Source of the DNA: Canna indica
Lineage: Eukaryota > Streptophyta > Magnoliopsida > Zingiberales > Cannaceae
Assembly: GCA_034359265.1 (NCBI GenBank)
Contig: CP136892.1
Coordinates: 88,156,001-88,220,000 of the forward strand
DNA length: 64,000 nt
Direction: 5' to 3'
Shown: positions 47,816 to 61,714 of the stretch, piece after piece
Position numbering within the stretch: the first letter of the stretch is position 1
How the letters are laid out: every line of letters begins with the position of its first letter
Translations under genes and position numbers: made by a program
Notes under the pieces: generated by a model
The model's database searches: none
The model's input: the letters and a program-made list of their open reading frames with translations, nothing else
Told to the model about the DNA's origin: nothing

Positions 47816-50800
47816 TTATAGCACTTCCTCAAGGTTTGCAAGACCCAGTTGCTTGTCAAAAGGCAAGAACTCCTTCAAGGAAAGACATGTACCATGCAGT
47901 ACACGTGCCAGGAAGACTGATAAACAGGCTTCACTTGCATCTATATGATATGTTTTGGTTGATGCTTCACTGCCGGCGATGGCCAAATGTTTCACCCACT
48001 TACAGATTCGCTCAGTGCAAATCCAGAGCTTATCTACCAGAGTTCCTGCTATTGTGTTCCAGGCATTAATTGACATAAGAGACGGCAAGGTGACTGGCAA
48101 GTCACTCAAAACACTAGTTGGATCTGCAATCAGAAGTGGCATATACATACAACAACCACTTGATAGCAGACCTACAAAATACAGTGCCTGTAGAGTGCAA
48201 AAAAAGGACTCATGAGACTAATTATATACTATCCAAAGTTTTTATTATTCTTAAAAACTCACCGTAGAGGGATATTCTGATATGCAGCTTATCTCAACTG
48301 CATCAAGAAGCCACTGTCTTTTGACTCTGCCCTCAGCTGTCAATAGAGCTGCAACAACTTCAATTAGCATGCTCCACCGTACACCTGAAATGTACATAAC
48401 TTCAACCTCAGAAATTCAAAATTAACTAAAATTTCAAACCACCGAAATATGATGTGATGTTTCTAATATTTCCAATTTTTTCCTGAGACTAATGGCATAA
48501 ATCAATAGAAAATTGTTAGACACCGTAGTATATCCAACAATATCTAGCGTAAAAACATTTAGATGGATCCTGTATTCTCATTGTAAGTTGCTCTACTGCT
48601 TATGGAGACCAATAGAACCAATAGTATAGTAGTTTCTCTGGCAGCTTCTTATTTTCCATTTTACCAATTTTTTCAACTTCGGACGAGCACGAACACTAAT
48701 TAAGTCTAGTAATAGCTTACAGGTGCCGAATTGGCACTGATACAAATTTAAATTCATATCCAAATTGACAACATTCTGTTTGGATATTAAGAGAGAAATT
48801 ACAGAACCAATCCTGAAACCAGCATTCACTATTTTGTAGAAGCCTCTCAGGAGTCATAGATGCCTTTAACTGAATAATAGAAACAGTAAAACTAGTAGTA
48901 AAAAAAAAACATATCTTTTGGCGTTCATGTGCATACAAATGAAAAGATATATGTATGTCTCATGTGCAGATGGACAAGCAGTGCAAGCAGGCTATTATAG
49001 CAAGATTTCCGATGTAAGACTGACCTTCAGTTTTTTCATTCAGAATATGGGATTTTAGCTCTGCTAAATCAGAAATAGTTAAGCAACCTATGCCAACTAG
49101 CTTTGCTTTTATGCATATCATCTTTGCTACAAAAGGTATTCTTTCTCCATGCACCCGAGCATTAGGGACCTGAAGAACAAGTCAAAAAAAAATGTTTTAA
49201 GTCATAGAAAGCAAAAATAATTAAGAAATTTTGTGAAATCAATGAATTTCAGCAACGAGAAAATCTTTTTATAGTACATGATACGAAGAGAACAAAAACA
49301 GAATTTAGAGACCAATAGCTTAAACACAAGCAAAGAATATACACATATGAGCACTCAAACCTAACACCAACAGCACCAGCAAGTACTGATTCCTTCACCA
49401 AAACTAACCAGAAAACAAATGGGTCTGGATCATGTCCAAATTTGTCAATCAGCTTCTCTTTGGTGGTTCACATTTTTCTAAAAAACTTACTGCTGGTATC
49501 ATATGCTTTGATTAACCTAACCTGATCTTCAAATGGGTCAAGATTTCTCAAAACAGACCCATCACATGAACACAACAAATCATAACTGGCTTGGATATAT
49601 TCAACTTAAGATTGACACATTTTCCTGAGAAAAGGTAAGAATTGTTAAACCCTACCTGCAGCAAATCCAACAGCCAATCTTTTGGAGCCTCAGACAAACA
49701 TTGTATAGCAACTGACCATTCTCCTATAGTGCCTTCTTCTGAAAAGCCACTACATCCCGAGATAGGCAACAAAGATAATAAGGAGGCCAAGCACTTCTCT
49801 GCATTGGATATCATAATGAGTTCTTTTGAATCATCCCTGAAGCATTGATGTAAACCTTTCCAAAACGCAACTCTCAATAGGATTTTCTTTTCTGCACCAT
49901 AAGCCAAATATGAAGAAGAAGGATCACTAAAATACTCTGCCAAATCAACAAACAGCTTCTCCAGCCTCTGACCCGAAAATATTTTGCATATATTTGACAG
50001 GTGCTCCAACAAAAACTTTTGCATATTCAGCTCAAGTGTCTTGAATCTAGGCAACTCGGAGAGCTCATCCACAAGACTAAGTAAAGAACTAACATGACTT
50101 GCGTGAGATAGGCAGAAGTTTAAGCATTCTCCCCGATGTGATGCAAGAGCATGTCTCATGTGCACCTCTGAAGCTGAATGTAAATCATACCTCATGCAGC
50201 GCCTAATTATAACTCCCCAATCCAAAGCAGGTAATTTAGGAGCCTTGGATAGGCATCTTAAAACAGTTGAAACAGTACTGGCACCCATGATGTTTACAGC
50301 CTGTAAGTTAGTAAAATATAAAAATGTTACACATCTCTATCACATGTTGTTTATCTCAAAGCATATATATCTCAAAGTAGCTACAAGTTGAGACTGCTAA
50401 ATGACCTCTGAGTTTTAGGTACAATGAAAGCTGTAATTAATTCCAATAAGCTGTACTTTTATCAGCATAGTCCAGAAAATTCCAGCATAATTAATCATAT
50501 TGGCTGAGCATCAAATTAATTGGGGGCAATATAATTTCTACCTCATTAAACTATAATTTCTACCTCAATATAATTTCTACCTCAAGATTAGAAAAAATGG
50601 ATGCGATCACTTTAATCCTTTTTGCAGAATACTATAATAAAAGAAACATAAAGTTTGACAGAATAAAGTTTAACTTACAAAAACTAAATAAGTGTTATCA
50701 CATGTAAGAAACAAGTATTCATAATCATACTCGATGACATGTCTGTGTGTTAAGTTCTAGTCGGATCATACCCAAAGAATTGTTGATGCAAGCCTCTCAA

Positions 50801-53800
50801 AAGCCTCATACTAACTCAACCAGAATATAGCAATAATATATAGATTCACATATAACTAAAGAAATAGAATTAGAGATTTTACCTTATTTTTGTTTAGCTC
50901 TCTTAGCCATAAGCAGAGCTTCCAGACTAAACTGTCCTCATCAAATGTTTGAGCTTGTGAGTTTGAAATGATTGAACTATTTTGTGAAGCAATCTTATTC
51001 GGAAACTCACTTGACCACCACTGATGTCGGAGAAATGAAAGTGCCCATGCAGCATATTTTTTCATTTGCTGATCTTTTGAGTCCTTGGCAATTAGAAATA
51101 TTTCTTGAACCATTGATGTTGAGAGCATTTCACAGGAAGGGCTTGAAAGAATTGGACAACTAATAAATGCTGATTCCTGTTAACAAAAACAAGGCCACAA
51201 TTCAGATACAGTAATACTTCAGTTAATGAGTGAGCTGAAAAAGCTGAAAAAACTAAACAACCTGCTCATAGTTCAGCTGTAAAATGGTTGCCTGAGGAGA
51301 CACTTGAACGAGATCACCTGCATGTGCTCCAAATGCATTGGCAACTCCAAGCATCCCTCCAAAGCAAACATGATGAGGATATGAAGAATTATAGGTTGTT
51401 CTTAGAACTTCCATTAGATGCTTTACATCATCAAATTTAACCAAGTGCACTCCTGTATTCAATATGCAGGAGAGAAATGATCCAGCACCAATACAAGATG
51501 CCATCAAAAAATTCTCATAAATGGTTCCAGATTTCTTAAGATTTAAAAGTTCTGAAATCAGTGAGTAATAGCGACCATATAGAAAATCAAAGTCAAAGTT
51601 CGCCAACTCATATCTTTCACAAAAAGCTGCAACAGTTGGAAGGACAAGAGATGAACCCATGCATAGGGGTATATCAGACAACTCACTGAAAAGTAATGAA
51701 CCATTGCGGGAGGAATCATATGAGATCCATGAAATTAATAGGTCCTTTATTTTAATCACAGCATCATAGAATCCAAAATGATATAGTGCAACAACAGTGT
51801 AACCCAAGCCAAGTACAAGGCCAGCAACGCCCCAAACATCCTCCAAGTTAGGATCTCCAAGAAGCAATTCTGAACTCAAGGACCGACCACTAAATCGGAA
51901 GCTATCATTAAGATTCTTGAAAGACCCAGTTACAGAAGGACATAACTCACATATAATTACAGACAAGGTACCAATGATATCCTGGAGTAATGAGGTTTCA
52001 ATAATCCCAGTTCTTTCACCTTCCAAATCAAGATCACCACCAACTTTGGTCCCGTTAAAAAGATTTTGACATGCAAAACCCAATGCCACTCCACAAGCTC
52101 CTTTAGCAAGATAGCTTTTACTACTACAGAGTACCTATTAACAAAACAACGCAAGAGCCATGGTGAAACAATCTATTCCATGCGGATCACAATGGTCCAC
52201 CAGAAAAGTTAGAGAACTTCCAAAAAGTATCCAGATAACGGCATATTACAGATAACTAGCATAAGTAGGGTCTTTGTACTCCCAAGAATGATTCAGAAAA
52301 CTTGGTTCGATTCAGTCAGATTAAACCACCACGGTTGAACAAGAAAATAACTTGAATGTTAAAACATATAGAAAAACTATGAAAATACCTTGAAAAATAC
52401 AAAAAAAAAGAAACAATCTATAAAATATTTAACTTTTAAATTAAGTACATGGCATAGATTCATAAAAGGTTAGCTATTTTTTAAATTTTAAATCCCTTGA
52501 CATTTATTTTCTCTATGAAGGAATATTTTTTTTCTTAAAAGGCTAGATATTTTCTGCTCTCCATTTCTCTTTCAATAACTTGTCCTCCTCCAACCTATAG
52601 AATCAAGAATAGCAAATACTGCAGCAAGATGGGAAACAACAATGCAATGGTTAGCTATAGGCAGCATTTTTTTTCTTAACAGAAATGACAATCAGCAAGC
52701 ACAGAATAAGTTTGCCTACTCTTTTATTTTCTAACCTTAGCTCTTCTGCCACCTCTTAGAGCAACCAGTTCACAAATGAAAATACAAAAAATCAAAAGTT
52801 GAAGCTCTAGAAATTAATTTATACATCATATATCCACCTATAGTACACAAATCCAGGTTGCTTGGATAATGACAACTTTTTTTTTTCAAAACCAGATCAA
52901 GATTCATGAGTTTCTTGCGTCAAAAATACCCAAAATTTTCTACAAATCCTTTGTATTTTCCAATCAACAAGAAATAAATATTATGCAATTCCAGCTTGGA
53001 TTTCCTCCACATTTTAAGCTCCCTATGCTATGACATAGATTTGCTTTACATTGTCACTATTAGATCAACAAAGAATTTTACCTTGAGAAGCCCATTTATA
53101 ACTTCGAACCGTTGCTTTCTATCAGTCACATCAAAACAAGTTGACACTATACCAAGCGAAATTGCAGCAGACCACTGTCGGTGTTCATGCTCATATTCAA
53201 ACAACCATTTAGAAAGGAATTCTGATGCAGAAGACACAACCATATGGGCTGATGAAGGCAAGACCTGCATTTATGAGAAAAAAAGAGGGCCAACTGCAAA
53301 TCAGTACAACAAAAATTGCAAAAGAAAATGTACTGTCTTTCTTTTTTGTGAAGTAACTTTGTTGATTGTCAACAACATAAAAGAGCAATTTCGTTGACCC
53401 TATAACACCAAAAGATAGCATGATATTGATAGATATAGAGATACAATGAAGATAGTATGATATTTGTCCATTCGCCAGTTTAGTGTCATAATAACAAGTT
53501 TTTGAAAGATAAAATGAGTCAAAAATCATCTGGAATTCTGAAGTTCTACATAAAATCATCTTGAACTTGTGCAAGTTACTTGTAGTTCTAAACTTTCCCC
53601 AATGCAGTGCATTAAAGAAGTGCATAAAATCATGAACAGTCAGTTTCGATGTGCATGTATCATCGAATTATATAAGTAAGCCTTCATCTTAACCACAATT
53701 AACTAGTTGGTAGTCTGTAGACAACACCAAAAATTGATGTTTTCCGGCAACTAAACAAACTCCTAGGAAAATGAAAACAAGAAGAAAATGACGTATGTAT

Positions 53801-56800
53801 TTAGTTCCATTTATTTGAGCACGAGTTAAATACAGAAAGTTAGTAAAAATAGCTATTCTTCATTCGGATATGTTAGTATTTTTTTAAACATGGCTTTAGT
53901 ACTACAACAGCATGATAATATGCATGCATCATAAACCAGATAGACACCTTTGCAAGAGAACAAGATAAGAACTTGGTTGAATTTGAAAGTTAAAGGTAGC
54001 TTCAAGAAGAAAAAGATCAAGGGAACATGTATATGAAATTGTAAATTCTAAAAACTGATCAGGAACTTAGAATGCATCAACAAGAGATGGTGAATATATC
54101 CTAATAAAGATCAAAGTTCATGCAACCTTCATTTTAAAGGTTCATTATCAATTGGAGTATTTTAAGCTGAACAATAAAATGTATTTTAAATGCTTTTATA
54201 TAACCATAGATTTGACTTACAGAGAGCTGACTGATGGGAAAAGATCCATGTATAGTTGGGATGTTAGTGCTTCCTCTTGTTGTATATTAGATAAGTGTAA
54301 AAGTGTATAATATTGTTCAATTATTTTACAACTAATTCAACTATTATCTGGTACAAAAAAATTCATTGAAAGAGTCTTACACGGGATTAGTTCAAAATCT
54401 CATTTACTGAGACAAGCACTAGAAGCTAAAAGTTACCAGACTAAGACCAAAGTAGAAATATGAATTCCAATTTCCATTAAGTTAAGAAAAAATGAGGAAG
54501 TGGGTAAGATGGAAGAAACTAATCCTTGTAAGCACTTTGGGTCAATTATTTATTTATTTATTTACTCAATGAAAAACAAAGATTGATAGAGGTTATTGTG
54601 AGGCAGGTATCTGGTTGTTATAAATTATCTATGATTATTGAGGCATGTTCAAATATTGACAGAAATAGAAAGTTAAAATAAAATAGATACAAAAACTAGG
54701 TGCTGTAAGACCTGAGGTTTCCTAATATAAAATTTATTTTTGGTGCAGTCCACCGGATCGGAGTTAGTCGAGTCGCGAAATCGCCGCGAGTAGAAGGTAT
54801 AATTTAAGCTTTATGAAATTTTATTAGTTAAACGTTCCTTCCTTTTTAAACATAAGATGCCTTAGTATGAGTCGAGTTCAAATCGTGTATGTGGATTTAA
54901 TCGGGGCTCGAATCGGACTCGGACTGAGTATAGTAAGGGCTTAAGTGAGGAAGGGCTTTTTAGTCAAAAAAATAAATAAATATAAAACCCCTCACCCCAG
55001 CCGCCGTACGGCTCAAGAAGGAGCCGCACGCAACCCGAGGTGAAGGGAGAGAAGAGGATTCCGAGTGGTGGCGTGAGAAATTGGTGTCATCGCTGGAGAT
55101 CGGAGTCGTCGTCGCCTAGATCGTCTTCCTTTTTGATCAAGGTGAGTGGTCGAACTTAGTTTAGTAGGGTAGGCGTGTGGCCGACCCTTAGAGATGATGA
55201 AACATTGTTTTCTCGCGTCGGATCTTGTGGATCTAAAGTTTCTCGAGGTTTATGGTTTTCTGATGCAAGTTGTAATCGTTCGATGAATGTTTCGGCATCG
55301 TTTTCTTGATTTTAGGGGCCGACCAACTAAGGGAGAAAGGGGAAAGGTCATGTGTAGATAATTCGTGAAGTTAGATCTTACGATCTCATGGTCAAATTGT
55401 CCTTCCTTTCCCCTTCAAGAAGGTTTGGCCGAACAAGTACCCTTGTTTAGGGATCGGCCGAGTGGAGAGGAGAGTAGATTTGATACTATGTGTTGATTTC
55501 ATCTCTTGGAAATTATGTTCGGCCGATTGAAATTGTCGATTTAGCGATTGATGAATGGATTGTTGATGCTAGTAGATGAGATTTAAAATTGTAGGAGAAA
55601 ATCTTCTTGAATGCGCATATATGGCTAAGATTATGTATGGTATATGATTTGTAGAATTTCCTTCATCAAATTATTAATGCTAGTATTGAAACTACTATGA
55701 TAGATTAATTGTTACCTTGCTAGAATTTATTGAATAAATGCAAAATTTAATTATTTTATTGTTGCAATTATGCGGTTATTCATGGTAGTAGAGGTAGGTT
55801 AATTTCCTTATAACTTAATGGTTGTGACATGTATGTATTTGGACATTTCTACACTTATACATGTAGTTCACACTTGAAATGTGGCATATGACGCTAGAGG
55901 ACTATTAGGAAACTCTAGGGTGCTTGTTATTTAGAGAAACTCGAATGTAGACAAGTTAGGTCTCACACCTAGGGAACAACCAACGAGCAATAGTGTGCGA
56001 ATGGTAAGGCCCGGAGAAAAGGGCTGGAGCACGGGTGAATGCCCAGGATTTTAAATAAGGAAACTTTAGGACACTTTGCTTGTGTGATGTGATTGGGATG
56101 GTCAACCGAGAAGCATGGATAGTCGGAATGACTAATGCTTGACTCGGCCAGTGATTTGGGTCTTGAGATTGCACCAGCGGGCCCGCTAGGTGTTAGACCG
56201 CAGTTGGGTGGGACTAGCTATCCCTAACGCGGTAGGTATCCAGAAACTAGTAGACCATCCTAGTCGACGGCCCGGTGTTTGCTCTGATTTACTTATGTGA
56301 TATGTAGGTCGTGCGGCCAGAATACTTCAGTCATTGTGTGGTAAGGCTGGTTAGAGCCGAACCATTGGTTCATGAGCAAGCCCTAGTGGCCGGGTGCTAT
56401 TCTGTTTAGTTGGGCTGTTATGGCTGGTTATATGACTGTATGGTCTATACAGGACGGCTCTTGGGGTCGGTTGTCATATCAGGACTAGATTAGATCCCTA
56501 ACTTTATATTTTTCTGACTTATATACATGTGATTATCGAGGATTTATGTAGAGGTTCGGAAGAACCGCTCACTGAGTCCCATGTGGACTCACGGTTTATT
56601 TCTCTTGTTTTGAAGAGCTCCACTAGTGAGTGAGGCTTGGAGTCATGGTGCAGCTGGATGGCAGGTAGTGGCGTAGATCTCGTAGCAGCGTCCAGTAGTC
56701 GTAGTCGTGATGTCTAGGATTGTTTTCTTTACATACACTGGGAGTTGTTTATTTGAAAACATGTATTCGACTTTAATTCGAGCTGTTTTATTTTGTAGTT

Positions 56801-59800
56801 GATGTTTCGCAACTCTTTTTAAAATTGTGAACTTTCTTTAAAAATTAAATAAAAGTTGCATCGTTGTTTTTATTTACATGCTTCCGGTTTCTTGTCAGTC
56901 AGTGTATGTGGTAGACTTCGGGGTAGGACATAGACCCTGACCGGTCACGCGACCCTAAGTTGGGGCGTGACAGGTGCAAACCTTAAGAGAATAAAATGAT
57001 AGAAAAATGTTTAAGATGACTGTTTAACAAATAATATTCTCCAGCAAAGATCCATGTAAATGATGGAAAAAAAGTGGTAGGAATGTTGGTTAGTTAAAGC
57101 AAGTTGCCAGAAAACTTTATTAGAACTGTTAAAAAGAAATTTTGCTAGGCTTAGTTAACAAACAATATTCTCTAGCAAAGATCCATGTAAAAGATGAAAA
57201 AATAGTGGAAACATTTCTGCTGCTTCTAGTTGTTGTAAATGGAGAAACATGATTCAAATTCTCACCATGCATAGGGCAGCAATAGCAAATGCAACATTTG
57301 AAGAAATACGAGGAATAGACTCCGCTGCAATTCTGCACAACCTCTACATAGCAAGAAATATTGGCAATCAGAAGTAGATAAACTAATTCAATTGTTATTC
57401 AAAAAATATAGAGTAATCTAAATGCAGGAAACTAAACTGAGTAAAACAAATAGAAATGCAAATGACAGAACTTAACACATGGCAAAGTTTGGTCATGGTT
57501 GCAAGGGACAGATGTTTACTTTCTACTACAAGTAATGGCAGAAGAAAATATTATGATAACTGTTCTTCTGGGAGCTCAGAGTTGGCAATTGTTGTGCATA
57601 ACTCTGTATAATTTGTTTCCTCAATCGTGTATCAATCAAATTAATTTGCACCTTCCAGAAACAACTATGAAGACTTTCCATGTTCAGATCCGATAGTTCA
57701 AAACAAACCTATTGTTTATCATATTAATTGCTGTTCTGGGAGGCGAGAGTTGATATTTGTTGTAAATGGTCTCCAAAATGGATGCATTTTTCGCACACGT
57801 AGGTTGCAACAAATATTACATGCAAGACGGAACCAGAGCATAAAACAAATGAACAAATATTGGATATAACTGGGGGAACAGATTAGTAGGTATAAAGAAA
57901 TAAGTGCATGCAAGCTCTAAAATGGAAAGCAAGACAATAGATAAGCATCTAAATTTACATCAAACAAAAATCACAATAGAACAAAGTGAAATTTACTTAA
58001 AATAGATTTGCTTCTTCATGGGACCAAGGTGTCATCATGTGTTATGCAAGAGATCTATTCTATTCAGACATTTCAGAGAGAAGGTGAGCGTAACATACTG
58101 ACATGTAACAGCATTACCTCAGCAGATCCCAAGAGCAAGAAAAGATGAAAATAGTTCAAACCTTAGAATCCAAGAAACCATCTTAACACTATGATAATGA
58201 TGCAAATATACATTATAAAGGAACTTAAGATGATTACATATTTCTAGGAGAAGAAGGATAAGAGGGAGGAGGAGGTGAAAACACATGGCTTGTGAAAGTA
58301 TTATAGTCCAAGGATCTTCAGTGTAAGTTATCCTATAATTCTAGCAAAAAACCGTGCATACTGTTTTGCACTGCATAGAGCATTTTGATAAGAGTAGTTA
58401 GATAAAGCCATTCAGTTCTTGCCTTTAATCAAGCCCCAACAAAGCAAGAATATATTACTTTGGCCTGCTTCAATTGCAAGATAATAAGCAATTAACTATT
58501 ATCTAGTCCAACTGAGAAACATAAAAATGAGGTATTTACCCAAGCATTTATGAGATTTTTCAGACTTACAAATAAGGAACCACAAGCTATAAATGCTCCA
58601 ACAAACATAACTATAAACAACAAGTATTTTTTTCCACTATGTAATGCCAACTTGAGTAGACATGGACCTTCAAGATATCATTAGCAGCCTTCGAGCTCTT
58701 GTCAGATTTTGAAGATGATTTAGCTTCAGCAAGCACAACAACTGCTCTAAGCCAACGATGCATGAAAGGCTTCCATGATTGCAGTGCAAGAAGTGCGATG
58801 AAAATGTTTCTTGATACATAAAGTGATTCCAATATTTCCAAGAGAGCATTCTCATATGCAGTGTGTAATTTAGGCAAATCCTATAGTCAATAACAAGTGA
58901 AAGAAAATAACTCAATATCTGGAGTTAAACATAAGAGACAAAGTTGAAGTATTAATATCGTGCCTTTGTTGTTGGTGGGGTGTTCAATTCCTTAGGAGTA
59001 AAAACAAGGGTTAGTAAAGCTGCACCAGGTAACTCATTAAGTTCAAGCTTTCCTGCAATAAAAGTTAGAACTTAGTCATGACCAGGAACATGTATGTTGA
59101 TGTATCCTAAAGTTCGACAAATACGCAATAACACAAGCACCATAATTCTTTGACATGAAACTATTCATAATAATTAATTATTTTTCTTTCTGGCAAAATC
59201 AATTTATTCAACCCAATAAAAGTAAGATATTGTTGAATTGGATGACAAACTTTCCTAAAAGCTTAAGCTCTTAGGAAAGAGACAAATCTATGCATTTATG
59301 TTCTTAACACTCCCCCTCAATTGTGAGTGGGTGAACTTGAGGAGATTGACCCAAGCCCAACAAGTGGATCCACTTAATTAAGGTGGAAGATTTTTTCTTG
59401 GGTAAATTACACGGAGCCCCCCTCGACTATAGTCAATGTGCGCAAAGACTACCTAAACTACCAAGTGTGCACAGAACCCCCGGCGGCTACACTTTTTGTT
59501 CCAATAACTCCTCTCCGTTAGCCCGCCCGTTAGTAACTTAATGGTAAAACTCTCATGTGCGCAGAAACCCCCTGTGCAGTGCCACATGGCAGCAATCTCC
59601 ACCCTCCATCTCATCCGACGGCCCATCACTTCTTCTACTCATCCCTCACCTACCTACACTCCTCCCCTTGCCCTAGACTCCACCGTCGCCGCTGTCGTGG
59701 ATGTGCTGGTGATGGTGGAGGCGGCGACGGCGATGGAGTCTAGGGCAAGGGGAGTATAGGTAGGTGAAGGATGGGTAGAAGAAGTAATGGCCGTCGGATG

Positions 59801-61658
59801 AGATGGGGGGTGGAGATTGCTACCACGTGGCACTGGGCAGGGGGTTCTGCGCACATGGGAGTTTTGCCGTTAAGTTACTAACGGGCGGGCTAGCGGAGAG
59901 GGGTTATTGGAACAAAAAGTGTAGTCGCGGGGGTTCTGTGCACACTTGGTAGTTTGAGTAGTCTTTGCGCACATTGACTATAGTCGAGGGGGGCTCCGTC
60001 TAATTTACCCTTTTTTTAATATTGAGCTGGGAGGATTCCAACATGTTAAGTTTGGTTGGATGACCAACTTTCCTAAGGCTTAAGGTATTAGGAATGGACC
60101 AATTTATGCATTTATATTCTTAACAGAAATAATGAATCCCTAGAAAGCATCAAAGAGTCAAAATTATTTACAGATGTGCATTAAAGAGCATAGAAGATGA
60201 AAGGGACGATGACTTAAAACTTAGAAACAATAACGTCATTCCAAAGATTCTTTTTAACATACATAAAACTAAATCAGTAAAAATGCCAATTCGTTCCAGA
60301 CTACTCGATCAACTACATTACCTCCCGGAATCATACAAAAGAACCAGATTCACTCCTTGCAGGCGAGGACTCCTCACCAAATTCATATGAACATGGTTGT
60401 GTTTGAATAATTAAATTAGCTTGTCAAGGCAGATTCTTAAAAGGGAACAAAATAAGGTTTATTCAAGATGAAGTTCCAACACTAGAACAATTTCAAATGT
60501 TATTTTCAATAACAATAGGGGGAAGAATACTAAGAATGGCACACAAAATGTGTGTTTATCCTAGATTTAACTATTCTTACATTCTCAATTAAGTACGCAA
60601 TTATTTTTGCACTTGATAAAATGCTATGATTCTTTGATTCTCATATCCAAATGTTTGGCACCCAAATTAAAGGTGAGGCATCTACGAACAAGATATGACT
60701 AAAATGGTTGTGTATAACTTCAACAAAAATATGCATTAGCAAAAAGAAAAAGTTCACTGTGCGAAATCCAAGCACATATTTTGTAAATTATATGAGATTC
60801 CGACTTACTCAACAAAGACTTTTCCATACCTGCTGAAAAAATGGCTTGAGGAAAAACATCCAATAACTTTTCAACTTTATGCACTGCAACTCTTTTCTGT
60901 CTAAGCACCCTACGCCTATTTCTAAGTCCATTAAAAAGTAGTACATCAATATTTTTCTCAAGCGCGAGGAAAATAATTATGAAATGACATGAATATAAAT
61001 TTAAATTTCTAACAACTAACATGTGTTCAAATTTCAAAATCTTGACTACAAGTTTCTCCATGGCATTGAGTAATTCCACATTATCTTCAGAAACAAGACA
61101 CTCTAAATTTCTTCTCTTAAATTCAGGAATTGCTTCTTGGATATTCAAAACCTGGAAAGATGTTTTAATGAGAAGAATGAGATATCATTTATGCCCCAAG
61201 CTAGAGTTAGATTTAAATAATACATTAAGAAGATATTAAGATATCAAAGTAGCGCTAAGGAAATATTGAAATATCACCTCAAAATGGAACAATGACATAA
61301 ATGCAGCTGCCCGTGCCTTTACCCATGTAGATTCATTTCTCCTAGATGATCCAACTTCCCACAATATTTTGATAATATTTTTAGACGCTTCAGAATACAC
61401 TTCTGCATCCATGGCTCCCCATCTTAACAAGATGCACAAGCTGCAAACCAAACCAAAAGAACAGAGAACAGTAGCAGCATAGAGCATAGTAAAGAATGCT
61501 CACATAATTAAAGAAATAAACTTAATTCCACTACTTAGGGTTGAAAATCCTAGGAATAAGGTTATGCAACCTCAATAAGAACCAATGACAAGGAGGTTTA
61601 AATTGATAACTGATAACTGATATATTACTATGCTTCAAACACCAATATAAAAATATTA

Positions 61659-61714
<56 letters not shown>

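Noticed and set aside
59541..59854. Open frames on both strands with His/Pro/Ser-rich products
   Set aside because: Both are produced by the arms of the inverted repeat and mirror each other.
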